Assembly: GCA_964372115.1 (NCBI GenBank)
Contig: CAYJPN010000002.1
Span: forward strand, 172,976 to 236,975
Reading direction: 5' to 3'
Origin: CG2-30-36-16 sp964372115
Lineage (GTDB): Bacteria; Bacteroidota; Ignavibacteria; Ignavibacteriales; Ignavibacteriaceae
Length of the DNA stretch: 64,000 bases
This document shows positions 27,195 through 37,191 of the stretch, in pieces. The position numbers and the translations under genes were made by a program. Under the pieces are notes generated by a model. The model was given only the letters and a program-made list of their open reading frames with translations. It was not told the origin of the DNA and searched no databases. Every line of letters begins with the position of its first letter. Position 1 is the first letter of the stretch.

Positions 27195-27530
27195 TTAACC
27201 TTTAAAATGTTTTTCTAAAATTGCTTCGTATTGTTTAAGCATCGATTTGTAAAGCCACCGTTTTATAAAGCCTGCTTTGCCAATTTCTTTTTTTATGTGT
27301 TTAACATTCTCCTGCATCTGGTGTTGAAGGCGTGTTCGTTCTTCTTTTGTAAACTTAATGGTTTCGTCACCTGAACCAAGTTTTTCTAAAATTGATTTAA
27401 ATACTTTATTCTCGGCAAAAAATCTATTGTCGCCTTCAGTTTGTTTTAATACTTGTTTACAGAAAGTTGAAACTAATTTTTTTTCATTTTTATTGAATTC
27501 AAAATTGTAATTAGTGAACAGTTTTTTCAT
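27195..27530 (-). CDS. Small charged protein of unknown function
   Basis: The 111-residue, lysine- and glutamate-rich protein is mostly helical, with no signal peptide or membrane segment. I do not recognise a family. It sits between add (10 bp) and hutU (2 bp) on one strand, so it is very probably translated. A role in the histidine/purine nitrogen pathway is only suggested by position. Confidence 0.6.
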   Translation of the reverse strand: MKKLFTNYNFEFNKNEKKLVSTFCKQVLKQTEGDNRFFAENKVFKSILEKLGSGDETIKFTKEERTRLQHQMQENVKHIKKEIGKAGFIKRWLYKSMLKQYEAILEKHFKG

Positions 27531-27540
27531 TAAGTGTCCG

Positions 27541-28680
27541 TTAAATTTTTAGTGATAATAATTCGTCTTTAATTTTTTGATAGCCTGGTTTTATTATATC
27601 GTAAATAAAACTTAATCTCTCTTTATAGGGGATGAATGCCGATTTCATAGAGTTAATGGTTACCTTTTCAACATCGTCTAATGTTAAATTAAAATACTCA
27701 ATTGCAGTCATAAACTCTTTTGTCATGGTTGTATTGCTCATAAGGCGGTCATCGGTATTTATTGTAACTCTAAATTTTTCTTTGAACAAAATACCGAAAG
27801 GATGATTTTCAATTTTGTCTATGGCGCCAGTGTGTATGTTACTTAATAAACAAATTTCAAGCGGAAGTCTTTTGTCCAGTATGTACTGGGCAAGGTCGCC
27901 AAATGCAACAACTTTTCCTTCTTTATCAAGAGTAAAATCCTCTTTTAGGTGTGTTGCATGCCCGATACGGTGAGCACTGCACCATTGAATTGCCTGCCAG
28001 ATTGATTCTTTGCCAAATGCCTCACCGGCATGTATTGTTATATTAAAGTTTGCGCGTTGTATAAATTGGAAAGCTTCAAGATGCTTTTTGGGAGGGTAGC
28101 CGCCTTCTTCACCGGCAAGGTCGAAACCAACTACACCCTGGTTGCGGAAATTAACTGCAAGTTCAGCCATTTCAAGAGTGTTTTTCATATTCCGCATGCC
28201 GCACAAAATCAAACCATAACCAACGCCAAAATCGGTACGACCTCTTTCGAGTCCGCTTAATACAGCGTTCACAACATCTTCATAATACAAACCCTTTGTA
28301 GTATGGAAAACAGGTGAAAAACGACTTTCCACATAAACCACGCCGTCCTTTTTCATATCTTCCATCATTTCATAAGCAATACGTTCGAGAGCCTCTTTTG
28401 TTTGCATCACTGCAATTGTGTGCTCAAAACCCTGTAAAAATTCTACGAGGTTACCTTTGTTTGCTCCCCGGTGAAACCATTCGGCAAGTTCACCCGCATC
28501 GGTTGTTGGGAGTTTATTATATTTATATTCTTTTGAAATATCTATTACAGTCTGGGGACGTAAACCGCCGTCAAGATGGTCGTGCAAAAGTACTTTCGGA
28601 ACGGATCTAATAATATTTTCGGTAGTCAAATTAGCCTCATTTTTATCGGTAAAAATATCCTTTATAGGATGCAAAATCAA
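27541..28680 (-). CDS. add: Adenosine deaminase
   Basis: The metallo-deaminase motifs are complete: HDHLDGGLRP (zinc His 33 and 35), FDLAGEE, TIHAGE (His and catalytic Glu), RIGHATH, and VTINTDD (Asp pair). It converts adenosine to inosine and ammonia. The start is uncertain. TTG 28680 gives 379 residues, but a TTG at 28629 preceded by GAGG at good spacing gives 362, nearer the family norm. It is the first gene of the add-hutU-serA run. Confidence 0.9.
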   Translation of the reverse strand: MILHPIKDIFTDKNEANLTTENIIRSVPKVLLHDHLDGGLRPQTVIDISKEYKYNKLPTTDAGELAEWFHRGANKGNLVEFLQGFEHTIAVMQTKEALERIAYEMMEDMKKDGVVYVESRFSPVFHTTKGLYYEDVVNAVLSGLERGRTDFGVGYGLILCGMRNMKNTLEMAELAVNFRNQGVVGFDLAGEEGGYPPKKHLEAFQFIQRANFNITIHAGEAFGKESIWQAIQWCSAHRIGHATHLKEDFTLDKEGKVVAFGDLAQYILDKRLPLEICLLSNIHTGAIDKIENHPFGILFKEKFRVTINTDDRLMSNTTMTKEFMTAIEYFNLTLDDVEKVTINSMKSAFIPYKERLSFIYDIIKPGYQKIKDELLSLKI

Positions 28681-28736
28681 TTCTATTTAACTATAATTAA
28701 TCATAAACATTTGTAAGATATAAAAAACACATTATC

Positions 28737-28767
28737 TTGATTATGCAAATGTATTGTGCTAATTTTG
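28737..28767 (+). promoter_or_regulatory. Bacteroidota-type promoter for the TPR gene
   Basis: TTG (28737-28739), a 20-bp spacer and TAATTTTG (28760-28767) match TTG / TAnnTTTG exactly at both boxes. Transcription would begin about 28774, which rules out an upstream TTG start at 28756 and supports the ATG at 28801. Confidence 0.65.
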
Positions 28768-28800
28768 ATTAGTTTAACTTTTGAATATATTGGAGTTATA

Positions 28801-29970
28801 ATGCACAAAAAATTAGTTTTTATTTTGGGAATAATAGCCTTCGGAATGGCAATTTCAGGTTTTCAATGTTCTTCCACCGAGATTACTTCTGCCAAATTAT
28901 ATATACAGCAGAAAAATTATGATAAAGCACTTGATGTTTTACAGAAAGAAGTACAAAAAAATCCTCAAAGCGATGAAGGTTTTTATCTTCTTGGTGTAGT
29001 AAGCGCAGAAAAAGAACAATTCGAACCTATGATTGATGCCTGGTCAAAATCTCTTGCCATAAGTGATAAATTTAAAAAAGATATTGAAAATCAAAAAAAA
29101 TATTGGTGGGCACAACTTTTTAACAAAGGTGTTAATATGTACCAAAGAGGTATTAAAGCCCCGGAAGACAGTAACGAGATATTTTACGATAAATCGATTG
29201 ATTGTTTTAATTATGCTGTTAAATTAGAACCGGATTCTGCAGATACTTATAAAAATTTAGCATTTGTTTATTTAAGCGCCCAAAAGTTCGATGAAGCAAT
29301 TGAACCATTGCAAAAAATTATTGATATTAATAAAGAAATTGATGGTTATAGATTTTTAGGCGAAATATATTACAACAAAGGTCAGGTTCAATTAGACAAA
29401 TTTAAAACAACAAAAAATAATTCCGATAGCGTAGAGGCTCTGGAATGGTTCAATAAAGCTATAGGCGTGCTGGAAGCTGGCCGTAAAGAGTACCAAAATG
29501 ATTCTGACATTTTATTAACGTTGTCAAATTCTTATATTGCAGCCAATAAAGTTGAAGTTGCGTTAGACGCATTTAAAACCGGCGTTGCAAATGAGCCGAC
29601 CAATAAGTACTATCGCTATAATTATGGAGTTTTACTTCTCGGCAAATCTGATTATACTGCTGCTGAGGAGCAATTCTTAAAAGCAATTGAACTTGACCCA
29701 GAGTACCAAAATGCTATTTATAATCTTGCTGTTACTTATGTTAGATGGGGTACTGCCATCAACAAAACCGCAGAAGATAAAGGCGAAATGAATAACGCGG
29801 AATACAAAAATAAATATAAGCAAGCTCTTCCTTACCTTGAAAAAGTAACTCAAAATGAGCAGGGGAACAATGCCCCGACATGGGAATTAATTGGAAGGGT
29901 ATATACTGTACTCGGTATGCAGGATAAAGCAACCGAAGCATTTAATAATGCAGATAACTTGAGAAAATAA
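28801..29970 (+). CDS. TPR-repeat envelope protein
   Basis: The 389-residue protein starts at ATG 28801 after GGAG. A signal segment is followed by FQCSS, which may be a lipid-attachment cysteine with an unusual Gln before it. The rest is about six to eight tetratricopeptide repeats (for example YFLLGVVSAEK-type helices, and KNLAFVYLSAQKFDEAIEPL). It is inferred to be a periplasmic scaffold; no enzyme motif is seen. It is followed by a DUF3467 gene 35 bp later. Confidence 0.8.
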   Translation: MHKKLVFILGIIAFGMAISGFQCSSTEITSAKLYIQQKNYDKALDVLQKEVQKNPQSDEGFYLLGVVSAEKEQFEPMIDAWSKSLAISDKFKKDIENQKKYWWAQLFNKGVNMYQRGIKAPEDSNEIFYDKSIDCFNYAVKLEPDSADTYKNLAFVYLSAQKFDEAIEPLQKIIDINKEIDGYRFLGEIYYNKGQVQLDKFKTTKNNSDSVEALEWFNKAIGVLEAGRKEYQNDSDILLTLSNSYIAANKVEVALDAFKTGVANEPTNKYYRYNYGVLLLGKSDYTAAEEQFLKAIELDPEYQNAIYNLAVTYVRWGTAINKTAEDKGEMNNAEYKNKYKQALPYLEKVTQNEQGNNAPTWELIGRVYTVLGMQDKATEAFNNADNLRK

Positions 29971-30005
29971 TTTTTAAATTTTTATTGAACCGGGAGAATT
30001 TAGTT

Positions 30006-30329
30006 ATGCCAAACAACGAACCGCAAGGTCAGCAAATAAATATTGAGCTAAACGAAAAGGAAGCCGAAGGTATTTATTCAAATCTTGCAATAATAACGCA
30101 TTCTCCCGCAGAATTTATTATTGATTTTACGCGTATAGTACCTGGTTTACCAAAAGCCAAGGTACACGCGCGTATTATTACCACCCCCCAACATGCAAAA
30201 ATGCTGCTTAAGGCTTTAAAAGATAATATTGATAAATACGAATCCAGATTTGGAGATATTCGAATAGATACGCCACCCGACCAACATTTTGGATTTGTTA
30301 CTCCTAAAAAAGATGAAAAAGTAAACTAA
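30006..30329 (+). CDS. DUF3467-domain protein
   Basis: The 107-residue protein starts at ATG 30006 after GGGAG; an upstream in-frame TTG at 29985 lies before that site. The DUF3467 core is clear (GIYSNLAIITHSPAEFIIDF and KVHARIITTPQHAKMLLKAL). The family is widespread in bacteria and archaea with no known function. It appears to form an operon with the TPR gene. Confidence 0.85.
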   Translation: MPNNEPQGQQINIELNEKEAEGIYSNLAIITHSPAEFIIDFTRIVPGLPKAKVHARIITTPQHAKMLLKALKDNIDKYESRFGDIRIDTPPDQHFGFVTPKKDEKVN

Positions 30330-30538
30330 TAGCTTAATTATCGGTTTTGAGAGTAAAGAAAAAATTTTTGCGCGCCACCACGCTTTAATTTTTTTGTGAC
30401 ACACTGCAATACATGTTTATTATGTTTTACAGAAATTAGCGCCCAAGATATTAAGTTAGAATGTTTCAATTTTTTATATTACATTCTAATTGTTTGTTGC
30501 AATTTCATTTACTTATAAACTATATAAAGGATAACATC

Positions 30539-31477
30539 ATGAAAAAGTTAGTTTACGTTGTTTTATTATTCCTCGCTGCAGGTTTAGTAGAATTTACCGG
30601 AGCTCAAACAGATTCCAATACAGTCAATCTATCTTTATGGATTAACTGCCGAAATTCAGTTTCCGCACAATTATTTTCAACTTCAATAAAAGAAGGTGAA
30701 ACTTATGTTGTTGAACCCACTACTCTAACAGGAAGTTATGCATCCGCACAAGCATTGTATGATGCATTTGTTGGTACTGGATTTCAACTTGAGTATGGCG
30801 CACTCAACGAAAACATTGATATCTTCTGGTTCATCTGGGATGTTGATTGCGCTACCGGTAATTTTTTCCCGGCAACCGGAGGGACATTATTCTTCAATAG
30901 CATATTCCAGGTTTCAGTAAATGGTATTCCGGTGACAGATACATCATACCAATTTGCAAACAATAAAAGAGCAGTTTTATCGATTCCTAAAACAGCGGCT
31001 TTCACTAATTTCCTTACTGCAAATGGTTTTACTACAGCTAACATCTTAACTTTTGCCTACGAGTTAAGCGATGGGGGAATAGATACAACAGGAATTACTA
31101 CTCTCGAAACTCCATCCCATTTGATTTGCATGGCTTCTCACTTCTCTAATATAGTCGGTGGTGATAAATCCATACTGACAGGTGTAAAAGAAGATATAAT
31201 CTCATCACAGCCTACAGAATTTTCGTTATCTCAAAACTATCCTAATCCATTTAATCCAACTACTTCATTCGAATATTCACTTGCCGAAAATTCATTTGTT
31301 GCGGTTAAAGTTTACGATGTTCTTGGAAGAGAAGTTGCTACTCTTGTAAATTCGAACAAGGATGCTGGTAAATACAGGTTAGATTTTGATGCTTCAAATC
31401 TTCCCTCAGGTCTTTACATTTACGAACTTAGAACGGAAAATTTCGTTCAAACTCGTAAAATGATGCTAATGAAATAA
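30539..31477 (+). CDS. Secreted protein with T9SS sorting domain
   Basis: The 312-residue protein starts at ATG 30539 after AAAGGA. It has a signal peptide (through FTGAQT), a beta-rich central domain of unknown type, and a canonical T9SS type-A C-terminus: LSQNYPNPFNPTTSFEYSL, then VYDVLGREV, LPSGLYIYEL and a final KMMLMK. It is exported by Sec, then carried across the outer membrane by T9SS and probably anchored or released after cleavage. A strong terminator follows. Confidence 0.85.
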   Translation: MKKLVYVVLLFLAAGLVEFTGAQTDSNTVNLSLWINCRNSVSAQLFSTSIKEGETYVVEPTTLTGSYASAQALYDAFVGTGFQLEYGALNENIDIFWFIWDVDCATGNFFPATGGTLFFNSIFQVSVNGIPVTDTSYQFANNKRAVLSIPKTAAFTNFLTANGFTTANILTFAYELSDGGIDTTGITTLETPSHLICMASHFSNIVGGDKSILTGVKEDIISSQPTEFSLSQNYPNPFNPTTSFEYSLAENSFVAVKVYDVLGREVATLVNSNKDAGKYRLDFDASNLPSGLYIYELRTENFVQTRKMMLMK

Positions 31478-31490
31478 TCTTTCTTGAATG

Positions 31491-31523
31491 GCGGCTGCGA
31501 GGGCAGCCGCTTTATTTTCTTTC
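31491..31523 (+). terminator. Intrinsic terminator after T9SS gene
   Basis: GCGGCTGC and GCAGCCGC form an 8-bp perfect stem with loop GAGG, followed by a T-rich tract. Confidence 0.9.
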
Positions 31524-31544
31524 AATAATAATAAAGAGAAGTTT

Positions 31545-33134
31545 ATGCGAAAAACTATTTACTCCTTTGTTGGTATTGTGTTGTTAGTTGTTTCATTTCA
31601 GCAGATTGGCTGTCTCGATCTCCCTAGCGATATAATCCTTCCTCAGTGGGATGTTGAATTAAATATTCCTCTTATCAAAAAAACATATTCACTTGAAGAA
31701 ATCATCAAATCTGATAGACAGAATTATATTAATTTAGACCCTCAGAACGATAGTATCTATTATATTCAATCCGATGACTATCGAATATCCTCAGGTATTT
31801 CACAGTTTATTACTGTTACAAACCAGAGGGCATCACAAAACAACGTAATTAATGCTTCAACAACAGATTCAACTCAAATATATCTTGCGTTTCCGGAAGG
31901 AGCTCAATTAAACGAAGCAATCTTTACTCAAGGTTATCTTGCTTTCTCTGCAAAAAATCAATCTGTCATTGAGGGTATGACACTAACACTGCGTGTCCCC
32001 GGAATAATAGCCCCGAATGGAGCGCAATTTACCGCCACATTAAATTTAGCAGCAGGCGGCTCAGATACGGCGAATTATCCTCTCGCTGGTTACAGGTATA
32101 AAGAACCTGCTAATCAATTGTTCTTATTCAAAGGACAAATTTGGCTGATTGCAAAAGCAAAAACGAATACTAATTTGGCCGCCAGCGCTTTATTGAACGC
32201 CTACAGTTCCGACTTTTTATTTAGTTCTGCAACAGGTTATCTTCCTGTAAAAACTCTTGGTGTTACCGAGTCCACTTATGACTTAAAATTAGGTGATGCT
32301 ATAGATTTCAGAGATAAGGCATTTTTGCGTGAAGCAGATTTAAAGCTTACAGCTAATTATAAATCGCCAGCAACAAATCCGTTTGATATTGAAGTTAAAG
32401 ACTTAAAAATAATCGGACGGAGAAACTCGGGTGAAACAAAAACATTAGCGTTTAACAATAATCCAAATTTAACACTTCGTTTTAAAAATGGAGCATTTGA
32501 TACAAGTTTTACAAATCAAAATAGCAATGTTAACGAGTTCTTAACTTTTCTCCCTGATCAGGTTTCCGTTAGCGCGGAATATGTTATGAATCCTGATGAT
32601 GACAAAACATATCATACTGCAACCAATCAGGACAGTGTTAATTTTGAAACCTCCTTTACTTCAAGGAGTTTCTTTGCGTTAAAAAAATCGACGATTATTG
32701 ATACTACCGAAGTTGACCTTTCGGATGACGACCGCGATAGAATACGGGATGGAAGAGCCGCAAATTTAACCGTTGAGATAAATAACGGAATTCCTCTTAC
32801 TTCTTGGCTAAAGGCTGATCTTGTCGATCAAAATTATCAGCTTTTATTTACAATAACAAAAAATGCCGGCAACAATGAGTTATACTTCCCTGGTGCCCAG
32901 ATTTCAAACGGTGAAGTTTCTCAGAGTTCTGACACAACAGCAACAATACTACTTGATTCATTACAGATACAACAATTTGCAGATGCAAAGTATCTGATTT
33001 ATTCTGTAAGTGTTAGAACCAGGGATGCGTTCAATAATCCTCCTCCTACAGTCGCTTTAAGAGGCAATCAAAAGTTATCTGTTAAAGCGTTCGGTGGAGT
33101 TAAATATTTTATTAAACCGGATAATAAGAAGTAG
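31545..33134 (+). CDS. Putative surface lipoprotein, function unknown
   Basis: The 529-residue protein starts at ATG 31545 after AGAGAAG; the in-frame TTG at 31488 lies inside the preceding terminator. The signal peptide ends in QIGC, a lipobox. The mature part is beta-rich, without recognisable motifs. It ends 11 bp before a DUF5723 barrel gene with a strong Shine-Dalgarno, so lipoprotein and barrel are probably made together and may form an outer-membrane pair. Confidence 0.7.
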   Translation: MRKTIYSFVGIVLLVVSFQQIGCLDLPSDIILPQWDVELNIPLIKKTYSLEEIIKSDRQNYINLDPQNDSIYYIQSDDYRISSGISQFITVTNQRASQNNVINASTTDSTQIYLAFPEGAQLNEAIFTQGYLAFSAKNQSVIEGMTLTLRVPGIIAPNGAQFTATLNLAAGGSDTANYPLAGYRYKEPANQLFLFKGQIWLIAKAKTNTNLAASALLNAYSSDFLFSSATGYLPVKTLGVTESTYDLKLGDAIDFRDKAFLREADLKLTANYKSPATNPFDIEVKDLKIIGRRNSGETKTLAFNNNPNLTLRFKNGAFDTSFTNQNSNVNEFLTFLPDQVSVSAEYVMNPDDDKTYHTATNQDSVNFETSFTSRSFFALKKSTIIDTTEVDLSDDDRDRIRDGRAANLTVEINNGIPLTSWLKADLVDQNYQLLFTITKNAGNNELYFPGAQISNGEVSQSSDTTATILLDSLQIQQFADAKYLIYSVSVRTRDAFNNPPPTVALRGNQKLSVKAFGGVKYFIKPDNKK

Positions 33135-33145
33135 GAGGCGGAAAA

Positions 33146-34561
33146 ATGAAAAATTTATTTATAACAACCCTAGTATTAATAATTGCCGCTTCTTCAACTT
33201 TTGCACAATTCGGTTCTGTCGGTGCGGTAGAAGCACGGTCGATGGGTATGGCTAAAACTTATAACGCAACTTCAAGAGGAGTAATGTCAATTGGTATTAA
33301 CCCTGCAAATTTAATTTACAATAAACCAAATGATTTCGAATTAGCTACGGTGCTGCCGCTTCCAATGGTAACGCTTCGTTCCGGCACTGATTTTATGTCA
33401 ATCGACGAAGTTAATTATTATTTTGGCGGTGTTGATGGCAAAGCAAGAATATTAACTGCGGATGATAAAAAGAACTTTAATGATCTTTTTAAAGACGGCG
33501 GGTTTATTTTTATGAACATAGCCACAAGATTGTTAACCGTTTCTTACAACTCAACACCTGATATCGGGGCATTTGCATTTTCTATAAACGATGTAGTTGG
33601 CGGAAAATTTTATTTTCCTCAAGCTCTCGTTGATATTGCTTTAACCGGAAACCCAACAGGGAAAACATACGACTTTAATGACGCCGATGGAAAAGCATGG
33701 TGGCTCAGAAACTATTCGCTTTCCTATGCTAGAGAAATACCTGAAATTCCTCAATCAATTTTTGATAAAATAGGTGCGGGGATAACGTTAAAACTTGTTC
33801 AAGGTTTTGCGTATGCCGGGGTTGAGCATTCAAACACAAACCTTACAACCGGAACAGGTAACGCAATTACGGGCACTGCCGATTTTCTTTCGTACACAGC
33901 ATTCAGCGAGGATTTCGGCGTTAAGTATGATTTTGACAGTGTTGAAACCAAATCGAATATGGGATTATTCCCTTCGACTGCGGGTAGCGGCTTTGGAATA
34001 GATATCGGCTTTACCGCAGCAATGGACAAGTGGAATTTTGCACTTGCTATAACTGATATCGGCAGCATCACCTGGAAAAATCATACAGCGCAATTTTCAG
34101 CTACAGGTGATTTGTATATTGACGATTTTACCGATCAAGATCAATTGGATACATTAAAAGAAAAAATAACAGGTAAAGCTGCTCCAATCGGTGAGTTTTC
34201 GACAAGTCTTGCTACTGCTTTCAGAATGGGTGCATCTTATATGTTTGATGTAGAAGACGATGTAATTCCGGGTACATTATTGTTAGCCTTAGATTATAAT
34301 CAAGGTTTTAACGATTTACCTGGAAACTCTAAATCACCAAGATTTTCTATCGGAACTGAATGGAAACCTATGGATTATATTCCATATGTTAGAATGGGCT
34401 TCTCATTCGGTGGCGCCGATGGATTTAACTGGGGCTTTGGTTTAGGTTTTGATGCGGGTATTGTTGAATTTAATTTGGCTACATCCGATTTCCAGGCTTT
34501 TGTTGCTCCTAATTCAGCCAAATATATTTCGGTTGCAATGGGTTCACGCTGGAAATTTTAA
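33146..34561 (+). CDS. DUF5723-family outer-membrane barrel protein
   Basis: The 471-residue protein has a signal peptide (through TFAQ). The motif GAVEARSMGMAKTYNATSRG, then INPANL near the start, is typical of DUF5723 and PorV-like Bacteroidota barrels. Repeating strands continue to a terminal aromatic residue (SRWKF). It is inferred to be an outer-membrane barrel of unknown role. It begins with AGGAGGCGGAAAA before the ATG and is followed by a terminator. Confidence 0.75.
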   Translation: MKNLFITTLVLIIAASSTFAQFGSVGAVEARSMGMAKTYNATSRGVMSIGINPANLIYNKPNDFELATVLPLPMVTLRSGTDFMSIDEVNYYFGGVDGKARILTADDKKNFNDLFKDGGFIFMNIATRLLTVSYNSTPDIGAFAFSINDVVGGKFYFPQALVDIALTGNPTGKTYDFNDADGKAWWLRNYSLSYAREIPEIPQSIFDKIGAGITLKLVQGFAYAGVEHSNTNLTTGTGNAITGTADFLSYTAFSEDFGVKYDFDSVETKSNMGLFPSTAGSGFGIDIGFTAAMDKWNFALAITDIGSITWKNHTAQFSATGDLYIDDFTDQDQLDTLKEKITGKAAPIGEFSTSLATAFRMGASYMFDVEDDVIPGTLLLALDYNQGFNDLPGNSKSPRFSIGTEWKPMDYIPYVRMGFSFGGADGFNWGFGLGFDAGIVEFNLATSDFQAFVAPNSAKYISVAMGSRWKF

Positions 34562-34582
34562 TATTAACTTTTCTTTTAAATC

Positions 34583-34616
34583 AAACCTCCGTTGTGTTAA
34601 CAGCGGAGGTTTTTTT
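34583..34616. terminator. Terminator between DUF5723 gene and lpt-like genes
   Basis: AAACCTCCG and CGGAGGTTT form a 9-bp stem with a 12-nt loop, with T-runs on the plus-strand side and A/T-rich flanks on the other. It lies between convergent genes and may serve both strands. Confidence 0.8.
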
Positions 34617-34623
34617 ATTGAAT

Positions 34624-35706
34624 TTATTGTTTAATCCTTGGCAGGTTGATAAGCGCCGCAGCGAGAAAAACTATATTTGCAAGCCACGCGGTAAGAAGCG
34701 GATCAAGCGCTCCGTTTTTTCCGAACGCCTGACTGATCTTCATAAAAACAAGATAAATAAATGTAACAAGAATACTTATGCCAACCTGCACCGCCAGACC
34801 CCCTTTGCGTTTATTAGCTGAAATTGGCAAACCAAAAAGCACAACAATTAAACTTGTTACAGGGAATGCAAACCTTGAGTAGTACTCGATAAGAGCACTA
34901 TTGGCGCTGTTGCCAGCCTGCCGCTGTGCATTAATAAGATTTTTTAGCTCATTTAAGTTCATTTCCTCTGGCTTCGTCTGTTTTGAGAGCAACTCCTGTG
35001 GTGTAAAATTCAGATTATCTATAGTTAGTTTTGTAAAATAAGATGCATCTTCATCATTCCCTCTAAAAATTCTTTTAACACCATTTTTTGCAATCCATTT
35101 GTTTGACGTAGAATCATACACAAGAAGATTTGCATCAATACGCATTATCATCTTGGTCAAATCTTGTTTATCGAACTCCTGGATACTCACACGTGTTGCC
35201 TGGTTTCTTGAGTTATCGAAATATGAAATATTCACAATTCTGTTTCGACTATCTTGAAAAAAGATATTGCTACCGGAATAAATAAATCCCCGTTTTAAAT
35301 ATTCCATTTCGATACCAATTTTTGTTTTATTTGCCATGGGAACAAGGTACCCGGTGAAATAAACTGAAAATAAACAAATGACAAAAGTCGTAATTAAAAA
35401 CGGAAGCATAAACCTGTACATGCTTACTCCGCTTGCCTTTATTGCAGTAAGTTCGCTTAGGTTTGAAGCCTTACCCGCTGTAAATAAAGCAGCAAACAAA
35501 ACCGCTACCGGAATCATCAGCTTTATAATTTCGGGTGAAAAAACAAAATAATAATGGAGTATTTTGGGTAGCGGAACATTGAGATCGATAAAATCATCAA
35601 GGTTTTCCATCATATCAATAACAACAAAAATTAATGTAAAAGCAATTAAACCAAATACAATTGTTTGGACGAATTGTTTTATCAAATATTTATCTATTAA
35701 TTTCAT
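34624..35706 (-). CDS. LptF/LptG-family LPS transport permease (second of pair)
   Basis: The 360-residue protein has six membrane helices, three on each side of a large periplasmic beta domain. It begins with the family start KLIDKYLIKQFVQTIVFG and includes FVFSPEIIKLMIPVAVLFA. These permeases form an LptB2FG-type complex that pulls LPS from the inner membrane. It starts one base after the stop of the upstream LptF/G gene, so the pair is one operon. Which is F and which is G is not settled; the ATPase LptB is not in this window. Confidence 0.85.
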   Translation of the reverse strand: MKLIDKYLIKQFVQTIVFGLIAFTLIFVVIDMMENLDDFIDLNVPLPKILHYYFVFSPEIIKLMIPVAVLFAALFTAGKASNLSELTAIKASGVSMYRFMLPFLITTFVICLFSVYFTGYLVPMANKTKIGIEMEYLKRGFIYSGSNIFFQDSRNRIVNISYFDNSRNQATRVSIQEFDKQDLTKMIMRIDANLLVYDSTSNKWIAKNGVKRIFRGNDEDASYFTKLTIDNLNFTPQELLSKQTKPEEMNLNELKNLINAQRQAGNSANSALIEYYSRFAFPVTSLIVVLFGLPISANKRKGGLAVQVGISILVTFIYLVFMKISQAFGKNGALDPLLTAWLANIVFLAAALINLPRIKQ

Positions 35707-37086
35707 CTACTGTTTTCCGCTCTCATCATCATCTTCGGCACGCCACTGTTTTGGGATTAATTTTTTTAAGAAATCAAATTTAATTGTAACTGTTTCCTGT
35801 ACTGCCTTGTATGTTAAAAATAAACCTGCAATACCTATAACTATGTTCGCCGACCACATTCCCCAAAACGGGGCAAAGAAATTTCTCTCTGCCAGTTTTT
35901 CGCCCCCTATTAAAAATGCCCAGTATATAAGAAAGAAAAACAGACTTATACTTGCCGCTACTCCAAACCCGCCTTTGCGGGTCATCGTACCTAAAGGAGC
36001 CCCGATTAATACAAATACCAAACACGCCGCCGGCAAAGCATATTTTTTATATATTTCAACATCATACTTATCAATTTCGCCCTGGACATACTCAATTCGT
36101 TTTAGGTTTGATACAATTACATTTTTTGCCGTTTTAATTTTTTCAAGCGCACGTATATAAATTAACTCCTTCTCGTGGAAAACAGGCTGCTTTACATTTA
36201 AAGATGCTGATGACGAATCAACATAAAAGTACCTTTCGGTCTCCGTAATCATGGCAGCAGTAAATTCCGATTTACTTTTATTTAAGCTATCAACGATTAG
36301 GTTCATAGCGGATGTACTCAGTTCCCGTTCTCCTCTTGGCCCTTCCGGTCCGCTCTGTTGAAATGAAAATTGATCGGCATTCATAGCTATTCGGTGATGC
36401 TCAAAAACAAGTTTGCGGTAAAGACTTGTGCCTGCAGCATCCGACTCGTGTATTTCGCCGGAATGCAAATCCATTATCAACTTTGTTTGATCTTTCGAAA
36501 AGTAAATTTTTCCCGAACGGGCAGTTACTATGTTTATTTTTGTCGGGTTTGTATAATCGTACAAAGTTACCGTCTCAAGTTTCCCGCTTTGCTGATCAAT
36601 TTCTCTTGCTAATATTGCGTAGTTTGGTACTTCCTGCGAAAATATTCCCGGTTCGAGCGAAAGAGTTGGCTTTTTTCGTGAAATGTCTTGCCCTAAAGTT
36701 TTTGCTTGATGATTTGCATCGGGTAAAACATCGTTATTAAAAACAAATAATAAATAGCCGACTATAATTCCAGCAATTAAAACCGGGGTCATCATTTTAT
36801 ATAGACTGGTTCCGGATGATTTAATAATTGTAATTTCATTATTTTGTGACATATTACCGAAAGCCATCAAAGTGCTTACTAAAGTAGCCATTGGAATAAC
36901 AAGTACCACCATCCAGGCAAGGTTAAGTACAATAAGTTTAATAATCACCCATGTATCAAGTCCTTTTCCAACCAATTTATCTGCAAACTTCATCATAAAC
37001 TGGAGTATAAAAATACACATAAGTGTAAAAGCCGAAAACAAAAACGGGGCAATATGGTTGCGAAGTATATATCTGTATAAAATCAT
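35707..37086 (-). CDS. LptF/LptG-family LPS transport permease (first of pair)
   Basis: The 459-residue protein has the same fold as its neighbour (YRYILRNHIAPFLFSAFTLM; MATLVSTLMAFGNMSQNNEI; late helices after GAPLGTMTRKGGFG). It has a longer periplasmic insert with a Ser/Asn-rich stretch. It is first in the two-gene minus-strand operon and diverges from a lipoprotein gene across a 105-bp gap. Confidence 0.85.
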   Translation of the reverse strand: MILYRYILRNHIAPFLFSAFTLMCIFILQFMMKFADKLVGKGLDTWVIIKLIVLNLAWMVVLVIPMATLVSTLMAFGNMSQNNEITIIKSSGTSLYKMMTPVLIAGIIVGYLLFVFNNDVLPDANHQAKTLGQDISRKKPTLSLEPGIFSQEVPNYAILAREIDQQSGKLETVTLYDYTNPTKINIVTARSGKIYFSKDQTKLIMDLHSGEIHESDAAGTSLYRKLVFEHHRIAMNADQFSFQQSGPEGPRGERELSTSAMNLIVDSLNKSKSEFTAAMITETERYFYVDSSSASLNVKQPVFHEKELIYIRALEKIKTAKNVIVSNLKRIEYVQGEIDKYDVEIYKKYALPAACLVFVLIGAPLGTMTRKGGFGVAASISLFFFLIYWAFLIGGEKLAERNFFAPFWGMWSANIVIGIAGLFLTYKAVQETVTIKFDFLKKLIPKQWRAEDDDESGKQ

Positions 37087-37191
37087 ATAACTAATATAGA
37101 AAAGCGTTAAAAGTTTAACAAGCAGCAGATGTGTACCGTTAACTGTTTATTAATTTTATTATATTTAACCAAGTTTAGAATATTTTTTGTG

